A DNA stretch of 16,151 bases. It comes from Candidatus Parepulonipiscium sp. PG-Nun2H_MBin03. Its GTDB lineage: Bacteria > Bacillota > Clostridia > Lachnospirales > Cellulosilyticaceae. The notes beneath the pieces were generated by a model, which saw nothing but the letters and a program-made list of their open reading frames with translations, did not search any database and was not told the origin of the DNA. Below, piece by piece: positions 6,548 through 12,598 of the stretch. How positions within the stretch are numbered: position 1 is the first letter of the stretch; the number at the start of each line of letters is the position of its first letter. The DNA lies in assembly GCA_001995005.1 (NCBI GenBank), contig MDJN01000195.1, positions 1 to 16,151 on the forward strand. The letters are read 5' to 3'. The position numbers and the translations under genes are program-made.

Positions 6548-7561
6548 ATGAGTTCTAAAAAAAGATTATTAATTTTATTTATTGTAGCAGCATTACTTGC
6601 TGTTCCTAGCAATATAATTATCGCTACGACAGGTAATAAAGTAGCAGGAATTATGGTTGCGGTAGTTTTATTTATTTTATTCACCTCTTTTATGTCATAT
6701 CGTAATAGATTTTACGTGTATGCCAATAAAGCTAATGAAGCTTTTTCTAAAAAAGAGCATGATAAGGCCTTTGAGCTTTACCAACAAGCCCTTGACGTTA
6801 AACATTGCCCTGATTCTATACGTATCGCATTTGCATACAGACTCCTTTATACCCACAACATTAAACAAGCAACTGATCTAATAGATAGTATAGACGAAAC
6901 AAAGCTTAATAAAGAATCAAGATATTATTATAATTTAACTCAGGCAGGATTATTTTTTCAAGATAACGAACTAGATAAATGTATTACGATATGCCAAGAT
7001 TTATATGAAAAATCTCCTACAGAAGTGGTTGCAGAAGTTCTAGGCAGAGCCCTTAATGTATCTGAGCAATATGATAAAGCGTTAGAATTTTCATCAGGTG
7101 CTATCATTTTATACGCCAATAATGCCATTATAAAAGATAACCTTGCTACTAGTTACTTTTACTCTTACGAAGATGTGAAGGCTCGTAAAATATATAAAGA
7201 ATTAATTGATGCAAGAGTTAATTTTCCTGAACCATACTACTATTATGCACGTATTGCATACGAAGATAATAGATTTAAAACTGCAATTAAACACTTGCAA
7301 CTGGCGTTACAAAAAGATGAATCTTTTATGTCAAATCTAACATATGCTGCAATACAAAAACTATTAGACGAAATAACACAACAAGCAGCTCCTAATGACT
7401 ATACTGATGATACTCCAATAGAAGAAATATCCGACGCTCCAATAGAAGAAATATCTGACGCTCCAATAGAAGAAATAGCCGACGCTCCTGTAGCAGAAAT
7501 AGCCGACGCTCCTGTAGCAGATACTAATGAAACACCAGTAATAGATTCTATTGATAAGTAA
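6548..7561 (+). CDS. Membrane-anchored TPR-repeat protein with repetitive acidic C-terminus
   Basis: Function unknown; 337 residues. The ATG at 6548 is chosen because GGAGG (6539-6543) lies 4 bases before it; the longer frame would begin inside the -35 element. Two hydrophobic helices (about 7-26 and 32-50) anchor the N-terminus. Residues 55-275 are helical with TPR-like units, clearest at about 56-83 (Ala-Asn-x-Ala and Ala-Phe-x-x-Tyr-x-x-Ala-Leu) and at 193-256, suggesting a protein-binding scaffold on the cytoplasmic face. Residues 289-336 are six 8-residue acidic repeats of the form (A/T)PIEEISD, encoded by a 24-base tandem repeat. It is transcribed alone, divergent from trpB2, and ends at a long hairpin. 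Tetratricopeptide identity is inferred from residue pattern; no specific partner can be named. Confidence 0.8.
   Translation: MSSKKRLLILFIVAALLAVPSNIIIATTGNKVAGIMVAVVLFILFTSFMSYRNRFYVYANKANEAFSKKEHDKAFELYQQALDVKHCPDSIRIAFAYRLLYTHNIKQATDLIDSIDETKLNKESRYYYNLTQAGLFFQDNELDKCITICQDLYEKSPTEVVAEVLGRALNVSEQYDKALEFSSGAIILYANNAIIKDNLATSYFYSYEDVKARKIYKELIDARVNFPEPYYYYARIAYEDNRFKTAIKHLQLALQKDESFMSNLTYAAIQKLLDEITQQAAPNDYTDDTPIEEISDAPIEEISDAPIEEIADAPVAEIADAPVADTNETPVIDSIDK
7412..7555 (+). repeat. 24-bp tandem repeat, six units, inside the TPR gene
   Basis: Units begin at 7412, 7436, 7460, 7484, 7508 and 7532. Units 1-3 differ by only a few bases (core CCAATAGAAGAAATA); unit 4 shifts to CCTGTAGCAGAAATA; units 5 and 6 have decayed. 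The period is a multiple of three, so copy number change keeps the frame and only lengthens or shortens the acidic tail. Confidence 0.9.
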
Positions 7562-7570
7562 AATAGAAAT

Positions 7571-7620
7571 ACCGACCTCCTATTGGTTAGATTTTTTGGT
7601 CTAACTTTTAGGGGGTCGGT
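7571..7620. terminator. Long nested hairpin between convergent TPR and proB genes
   Basis: ACCGACC (7571-7577) pairs with GGTCGGT (7614-7620), CCTA (7579-7582) with TAGG, and GTTAGA with TCTAAC at the top. No T-run follows on the plus strand; on the minus strand the downstream bases are T-rich but interrupted. It probably works as a bidirectional terminator for the two converging transcripts, though it is not of the textbook form. Confidence 0.6.
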
Positions 7621-7624
7621 ACAA

Positions 7625-8407
7625 TTAGTTGCATTTTTTAAATAGCGTATACTTAATTTCATTATTATATATCTTAGTAATTATATTATCTATTTTTCCA
7701 TTAGCAAGGATCATACTTATTTCATAGTCATTGCATATTTTCGCCGCATCTAGCTTGGTTTTTATGCCTCCTGTACCAAACTCATTTGCCTCGCCTATCT
7801 CAATATCTTTTATTATACTGTCTACATCTTCAACTAACTCTACTAATTTAGCATCTTTATCTGTCTTAGGATTTTTATTATATAATCCATCTATATCACT
7901 AAGTATTATTAATGTATCTGCATTCCAAAGAGTAGCAGTATATGCTGCCAATGTGTCATTGTCTCCTATTTGAAGTTCCTTTATACAAACAGTATCATTT
8001 TCATTTATAATAGGGACCACACCCTCATCTATTAACGTAAATAAAGTATTTCTAATATTTAATACTCTACTATCTATAAAAAAATCGTCTCTTGTAAGTA
8101 ACACTTGGCCAATATGAATATTGTGTTGCTCAAAACACCTCTCATACGAACCCAATAGCCTTACTTGACCTATTGCACATAATGCTTGTTTATAATTAAT
8201 ATCTGATTTTCTACTCCATTTATTAATTGTAGAAATTCCTGCAACTTTTGCTCCAGAACTTACTATAATCACTTCTTTACCTTGTTGTTTTAATTGTGAA
8301 ACTTGGTTACACAACTCTTCTATAAACTTTTCATTAACAAATCCATCCTTATCAGATAAAGTGTTGCTGCCTACCTTAATCACTATTTTTCGTGAGCTTT
8401 CTAGCAT
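7625..8407 (-). CDS. proB: Glutamate 5-kinase (PUA-less short form)
   Basis: First step of proline synthesis: phosphorylates glutamate with ATP to give glutamyl 5-phosphate, handed on to ProA. At 260 residues it contains only the amino acid kinase fold; the C-terminal PUA domain of the E. coli type (about 367 residues) is absent, as in several Firmicutes. Visible are KVGSNTL (11-17), SSGAKVAG (50-57), NENDT (135-139), GDND (148-151), SDIDGLY (170-176) and GTGGIKTK (211-218). The start has GGGAG 7 bases upstream and lies only 4 bases after the proA stop, so translation is probably coupled. It is the last gene of the tgt-yajC-proC-proA-proB run, followed by the hairpin at 7571-7620. Confidence 0.95.
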   Translation of the reverse strand: MLESSRKIVIKVGSNTLSDKDGFVNEKFIEELCNQVSQLKQQGKEVIIVSSGAKVAGISTINKWSRKSDINYKQALCAIGQVRLLGSYERCFEQHNIHIGQVLLTRDDFFIDSRVLNIRNTLFTLIDEGVVPIINENDTVCIKELQIGDNDTLAAYTATLWNADTLIILSDIDGLYNKNPKTDKDAKLVELVEDVDSIIKDIEIGEANEFGTGGIKTKLDAAKICNDYEISMILANGKIDNIITKIYNNEIKYTLFKKCN

Positions 8408-8411
8408 ACAT

Positions 8412-9632
8412 CTACTCCCTTATCTGCCCAGTGCCAGTTATAATATATTTGTATGAAACTAAATGTTCCAAGCCCACTGGCCCTCTTACTTGCATTTTTT
8501 GTGTACTTATTCCCATCTCGGCACCGAAACCGAATTCGCCACCGTCTGTAAACCTTGTTGAAGCATTTATATATACACAAGAAGAATCTATACTATCTAC
8601 AAATTTATTTGCACTTGTTAAATTATCTGTAACAATACACTCTGAATGATTACTAGAATACTTTTGTATATGCTTTATAGCCTCATCTATATCATCCACT
8701 ATTTTTATTGCTATTACATAATCTAAAAATTCCGTTGCATAATCTTCATCAGTTGCTATAGTTACATCAATAATTTTTGCTGTTCTCTCGCAACCTCTAA
8801 ATTCTAGGCATCCTCTTAACTTAAAGTACATTTTGTGCAAGAAGCTGTCTGCTACATCTTTATGCAATAATAAAGTTTCTAGTGCATTGCAAACCGAAGG
8901 TCTTTGTAGTTTTCCATTTTGTAATAAATCTAGTGCCATTCCTAAGTTTGCATCTTTATCAACATATAAGTGACAATTTCCTACCCCAGTTTCTATAGTA
9001 GGTACAGTTGCATTTTCTACAACCATATTTATTAGCTCTGCCCCTCCTCTAGGTATTACCAAATCAATATACTCGTTTGCCGTAATTATTTGTTTTACAA
9101 CATCTCTATCGTTATCTTCAATTAACATAACCGCATCTACTGGTACATCTGATTTTGCCAGCCCTTGCTTTATTGCTTTAACCAATGCAATGTTTGAATT
9201 TAAAGCAGATGAGCTGCCTCTTAGCAAAATAGCATTTCCCGATTTTATTGCAAGTATTGTTGCATCAATAGTTACATTAGGCCTAGCTTCATATATAATT
9301 GCTATAACTCCCATAGGGACGCTTCTTCTTACTATTTGCATTCCATTAGGCATTGTTTGCCCAGATAAATATACTCCCACAGGGTCTTTTAAATCTATTA
9401 CATCATCTATGCTTTCAGCTAATGCATTTAATCTTTTATGAGTTAAAGTTAATCTATCCAGTAGGCTCCCTTTCATCTTTAGGTGTACACCAGCTTCTAG
9501 GTCTTGCATATTGGCTTCAAGAATTTCTTCCGTATTCTCTATAATTGCATTTCTAATTTCTACTAGAGCTTTGTTTTTTTGGTTAGTACTAAGTAATTTT
9601 AGCTTATTTGATGCTTCTCTTAAATTTTCCAT
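8412..9632 (-). CDS. proA: Glutamate-5-semialdehyde dehydrogenase (gamma-glutamyl phosphate reductase)
   Basis: Second step of proline synthesis: NADPH-dependent reduction of glutamyl 5-phosphate to glutamate semialdehyde, which cyclises to pyrroline-5-carboxylate. The 406 residues are near the usual 415. It belongs to the aldehyde dehydrogenase superfamily: YEARPNVT (114-121) and the active-site Cys248 in QRPSVCNALET are present. A strong AGGAGG lies 5 bases before the ATG and overlaps the proC stop region, 9 bases away. Order on the strand is proC, proA, proB with almost no gaps, so one message surely carries all three. Confidence 0.97.
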   Translation of the reverse strand: MENLREASNKLKLLSTNQKNKALVEIRNAIIENTEEILEANMQDLEAGVHLKMKGSLLDRLTLTHKRLNALAESIDDVIDLKDPVGVYLSGQTMPNGMQIVRRSVPMGVIAIIYEARPNVTIDATILAIKSGNAILLRGSSSALNSNIALVKAIKQGLAKSDVPVDAVMLIEDNDRDVVKQIITANEYIDLVIPRGGAELINMVVENATVPTIETGVGNCHLYVDKDANLGMALDLLQNGKLQRPSVCNALETLLLHKDVADSFLHKMYFKLRGCLEFRGCERTAKIIDVTIATDEDYATEFLDYVIAIKIVDDIDEAIKHIQKYSSNHSECIVTDNLTSANKFVDSIDSSCVYINASTRFTDGGEFGFGAEMGISTQKMQVRGPVGLEHLVSYKYIITGTGQIRE

Positions 9633-9641
9633 AACAACCTC

Positions 9642-10433
9642 CTATAGTTTACCTAATTCTTCACTTCGTTTCACACATGCCAGCAGCCCTTCTTCTATGC
9701 ATTTGTACAACCCTTCTTGCTCCATAGCATCCAGAGCGGCACTAGTTGTTCCTCCATGTACTTTTATTTTACCTTCTAAGTCTTTAAGGCTTAATTCAGA
9801 TTTTAATATAGTTTCTGCACTGCCTTTCATAGTTTGTGCAAACAGCCTTCTTGCCACATCTGCCTCAAAGCCCATTTTAATGGCCACATCTTCTACTATT
9901 CTTGAAATATAATAAAAATACCCTGGAGCTGACCCGTTAATTGCAACTACTTTACTCATTAAGCTCTCATCTATATATTCAACAACGCCACAACTTCCAA
10001 AAAATTCTGCTACTATATTCTTTTCATGATTGGCTACTTTATTAGAATAAGATATTGCAAAGCTTCCTAAGCCTTCTTGTGCTGCAAGCGTTGGCATGCA
10101 CCTAAATAATTTAAAATCTCCCACATTTTTCGTCAACCAGTCTAATGTAATACCTGCTACCAAAGAAATAATTACATTATCTTTGGCTAACTTCAGTTCA
10201 TCTGTTATGCTACGTATGATTTGCGGGGTAACAGCTATTACAACTACATCACTATTTTGTGTAAGTTCTTCTATGCTATTATAAGTATTGTATCCTTGAT
10301 TGCTATAAGTTGTCAATATATTTTTATCTATATCAAAAATGCCTATATCGTGATTTTTAAACTCTCCTCCTTTATTAATCCCTGTTAATATCGCTCGTAC
10401 AATATTACCTCCACCAATAAAACCAAATCTCAT
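9642..10433 (-). CDS. proC: Pyrroline-5-carboxylate reductase
   Basis: Last step of proline synthesis: NAD(P)H-dependent reduction of pyrroline-5-carboxylate to proline. The 263 residues fit the family (about 270). The N-terminal GFIGGGNI (4-11) is the dinucleotide-binding loop; the C-terminal helical part carries GSAPGYFYY (167-175) and HGGTTSAAL (226-234). Three consensus spots deviate: MPN is MPT (113-115), the PAY triplet is PGY (170-172), and PGGTT is HGGTT. These may be lineage drift, since it stands directly before proA and proB. The start has AAAGGAG 8 bases upstream. Two overlapping hairpins with T-runs lie between it and yajC and may limit or regulate read-through into the pro genes. 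Confidence 0.92.
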   Translation of the reverse strand: MRFGFIGGGNIVRAILTGINKGGEFKNHDIGIFDIDKNILTTYSNQGYNTYNSIEELTQNSDVVVIAVTPQIIRSITDELKLAKDNVIISLVAGITLDWLTKNVGDFKLFRCMPTLAAQEGLGSFAISYSNKVANHEKNIVAEFFGSCGVVEYIDESLMSKVVAINGSAPGYFYYISRIVEDVAIKMGFEADVARRLFAQTMKGSAETILKSELSLKDLEGKIKVHGGTTSAALDAMEQEGLYKCIEEGLLACVKRSEELGKL

Positions 10434-10454
10434 ACAAATAACTCCTTTCCATGC

Positions 10455-10517
10455 AAAAAATATGTCTATACAAAAAATATGGGATAGACTTGCGTTTTAA
10501 ACCCAATATCTAATCCC
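10455..10517 (-). terminator. Two overlapping T-run hairpins between yajC and proC, possible attenuator
   Basis: On the minus strand GGGATTAGA (10517-10509) pairs with TCTATCCC (10488-10481), one base bulged, followed by a T-run (10477-10472). A second stem, GTCTAT (10489-10484) with ATAGAC (10469-10464), is followed by another T-run (10460-10455). The TCTAT segment is shared, so the two cannot form together. Either a tandem terminator after yajC or an attenuator ahead of proC would fit. Neither stem is strong. Confidence 0.45.
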
Positions 10518-10527
10518 TATTATATTA

Positions 10528-10896
10528 TTACTCTTCATCGTCGTCTTCGTATTCATCATCATCTTCATAATCGTCGTAGTCGTCATCTTCTTCTGGATCT
10601 ATAGTAACCACTTCTTTAGTAAGTTTAAGATTTGGAGCTTCTATAGCTGCAACACAAACTTTTTTTACCGGAATTCTAATCCCTTTATTTAACCCAACTT
10701 CTAGTACAAAAATGTCGTTTATTATATCCACCACTTTTCCATACATACCACTGATTAAAAGTACGTTATCACCTACTTTTACACTGTTTTGCATATCTTC
10801 AATTTGCTTATCTTGCTTCTTTTTTGGACGGACAATTAATAACCACATAACTCCAAATAAAAACAAAACATATGCTATAACACCCATTAACTCCAT
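10528..10896 (-). CDS. yajC: YajC, Sec translocon accessory subunit
   Basis: Small membrane protein that associates with the SecDF part of the protein export machinery. The ATG at 10896 (122 residues) is chosen because AAAGGAG lies 11 bases before it; the GTG at 10908 would overlap that site. One transmembrane helix (about 4-23) ends in the family's basic RPKKKQ stretch, followed by the YajC beta domain with KVGDNVLLISGMYGKVV (near 40-56). The last about 22 residues are almost all Asp, Glu and Tyr, longer and more acidic than in the E. coli protein. It follows tgt by 30 bases, the common arrangement, but secD and secF do not follow; proC does. Confidence 0.93.
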   Translation of the reverse strand: MELMGVIAYVLFLFGVMWLLIVRPKKKQDKQIEDMQNSVKVGDNVLLISGMYGKVVDIINDIFVLEVGLNKGIRIPVKKVCVAAIEAPNLKLTKEVVTIDPEEDDDYDDYEDDDEYEDDDEE

Positions 10897-10926
10897 ACTG
10901 CTGAACACTCCTTTTAGTTTGTCTTT

Positions 10927-12057
10927 TTATAATGTTGACTTAAACCCCTCTAGTCTACTCTTTTTATACTTTGCAAATGTATTATTACGGATATTTTTTC
11001 TAATTTCTATCATTAGATTATTGTAATAATGCAAGTTATGAATTACGCATAACCTCATACCCAGCATCTCTTTTGCCTTAAGCAAATGTCGTATATATGC
11101 ACGAGAGTATCTCTCACATGTGCTGCAACTACATTCATCTGATATAGGGGATAGATCTTTTTCGTGTATTTTGTTAAATAAATTCAACTTACCAGCATTT
11201 GTATACACATGCCCATGCCGCCCATTTCTTGCAGGTAAAACACAGTCAAAAAAGTCAACTCCTCTTTCCACTGCTTCTAAAATATTTTCCGGTGTTCCAA
11301 CACCCATTAAATAAGTTGGCTTATTTTGTGGTAAGTGCGGTATCACATTATCTAGTATATAATACATCTCTTGATGCGTTTCTCCTACCGCAAGCCCTCC
11401 TATTGCATAGCCTGCAAGGTCAAATTCTGCAATTTCTTTTGCATGTGATATCCTTATATCCGCAAGTACACCTCCTTGGTTAATTCCAAACAGTAGCTGT
11501 TTTTTATTAATCGTATCGTCTTGCTGATTTAATTCATTCATCTTATCTACGCATCTTTTAAGCCATCTTGTTGTACGTGCTATTGAAGGTAATATATACT
11601 CTCTATCTGATAGTGCTGGTGGACACTCATCAAATGCCATAGCAATTGTAGAGCCTAAATTTGACTGAATTTTCATACTTTCTTCAGGCCCCATAAATAT
11701 CTTTTTGCCATCAATATGCGAAGAAAAATAAACTCCTTCTTCTTTGATTTTTCGCCTATGAGCTAGGGAAAAAACTTGAAATCCTCCAGAATCAGTTAAT
11801 ATAGGCTTATCCCATACCATAAATTTATGCAAACCGCCTAACTCTTTAATCACATCATCTCCTGGGCGCAAGTGCAAATGATACGTATTTGAAAGAGCAA
11901 CTTGCGTCTTTATATCGTATAAATCAACAGTAGATAACCCACCTTTAATTGCAGCAACCGTTGCAACATTCATAAAACATGGAGTTTCGATAATACCATG
12001 AACTGTGCATAGCCTTGCCGATTTAGCTCTACCTTCCATGCTTAATATTTCATACAT
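10927..12057 (-). CDS. tgt: tRNA-guanine transglycosylase
   Basis: Exchanges guanine-34 of GU(N)-anticodon tRNAs for the queuosine precursor preQ1; cytoplasmic zinc enzyme of 376 residues, the usual length. Seen are DSGGFQVFSL (89-98), FDEC (142-145), GGLAVGE (220-226), the nucleophile Asp271 in DCVLPARNGRHG, and the zinc ligands Cys309, Cys311, Cys314 and His340. The start has GGAG 8 bases upstream, and a good promoter ends 34 bases before it. queA, often directly upstream, is not in the window; a DUF2508 gene occupies that place. Confidence 0.98.
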   Translation of the reverse strand: MYEILSMEGRAKSARLCTVHGIIETPCFMNVATVAAIKGGLSTVDLYDIKTQVALSNTYHLHLRPGDDVIKELGGLHKFMVWDKPILTDSGGFQVFSLAHRRKIKEEGVYFSSHIDGKKIFMGPEESMKIQSNLGSTIAMAFDECPPALSDREYILPSIARTTRWLKRCVDKMNELNQQDDTINKKQLLFGINQGGVLADIRISHAKEIAEFDLAGYAIGGLAVGETHQEMYYILDNVIPHLPQNKPTYLMGVGTPENILEAVERGVDFFDCVLPARNGRHGHVYTNAGKLNLFNKIHEKDLSPISDECSCSTCERYSRAYIRHLLKAKEMLGMRLCVIHNLHYYNNLMIEIRKNIRNNTFAKYKKSRLEGFKSTL

Positions 12058-12090
12058 TTAATAAACTCCATTTCTTTTGTATTTACTCTT

Positions 12091-12119
12091 ATATTACACA
12101 CAAAACCTATTATAGTCAA
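12091..12119 (-). promoter_or_regulatory. Promoter of the tgt-yajC-proCAB run
   Basis: On the minus strand TTGACT (12119-12114), a 17-base spacer and TAATAT (12096-12091). It lies in the 78-base gap between the DUF2508 gene and tgt, and its start site would be near 12084. Confidence 0.65.
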
Positions 12120-12135
12120 GTAGTGTATAACGAAA

Positions 12136-12360
12136 TTACTCGCTATAATAAACTTCTTTTAGCTTTTTTAAAAGATAGCTGTGCTTTATTTGGTTTGCTT
12201 TATATGCGTAAGTATAATAATCTAATAATTCAGGCTCTATTGTATTTTCAAAATTGTGTAACGTAGCTGCCAATTCATCTTGAACTTTTTCCACTTCTCT
12301 TGATAGTATATCTTCTTCATGTTTTTTCTTTAACGCTTTTTTGCATTTCTTTGTTAGCAT
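12136..12360 (-). CDS. Small charged protein of the DUF2508/YaaL type
   Basis: Function unknown; 74 residues, no signal peptide or membrane segment, predicted helical throughout. The N-terminus is very lysine-rich. The middle segment FENTIEPELLDYYTYAYKA and the following Gln-x-Lys-x-x-Tyr-x-x-Leu-x-x-x-x-Lys pattern resemble DUF2508 proteins of Firmicutes (B. subtilis YaaL). The assignment is from memory of the pattern. The ATG at 12360 is preceded locally only by a weak CGGAAA, while a strong AGGAGG stands 61 bases upstream with a hairpin between them (see findings). It is transcribed toward tgt but the tgt promoter lies in between, so it may be a separate unit. Confidence 0.7.
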   Translation of the reverse strand: MLTKKCKKALKKKHEEDILSREVEKVQDELAATLHNFENTIEPELLDYYTYAYKANQIKHSYLLKKLKEVYYSE

Positions 12361-12367
12361 TAATTTC

Positions 12368-12427
12368 CGTTACCATATCTTTTCTCAAGTTTTATAATAT
12401 TTTTAGTTTTTTGGTAACGTTCCTCCT
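12368..12427 (-). promoter_or_regulatory. Strong Shine-Dalgarno and hairpin before the DUF2508 start
   Basis: AGGAGG (12427-12422, minus strand) is followed after 2 bases by CGTTACCA (12419-12412), which pairs exactly with TGGTAACG (12375-12368). Seven bases later comes the ATG at 12360. If the 8-bp stem forms around its 36-base AT-rich loop, the effective distance from AGGAGG to the ATG is about 9 bases. The stem is seen; the role is inference. The rest of the 238-base divergent region (12428-12598) is very AT-rich, with a TATAAT at 12540-12545 but no good -35. Confidence 0.5.
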
Positions 12428-12598
12428 CTCCATTTTTAAATTAATAAAATCTATTTTTAGGAGTATAGCCTTATAACGCTATTTTAATACATAATCATTA
12501 ATTATTAATACTTTTCTTTATTTATTTAGTATATTGTGTTATAATATAGATATATATTTGCAAAATTTATATAATATTATTTAGAAAAGGAGTATATT

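Noticed and set aside
12392..12433. A 13-codon ATG frame on the minus strand before the DUF2508 gene, as a possible leader peptide
   Set aside because: It has no ribosome binding site of its own, and it runs through the AGGAGG and the hairpin arm. Chance is the simpler explanation.
12440..12598. Sigma-D-type motility promoter for the chemoreceptor (TAAA and GCCGATAT)
   Set aside because: A TAAA and a GCCTTATA occur, but at the wrong spacing and with mismatches.
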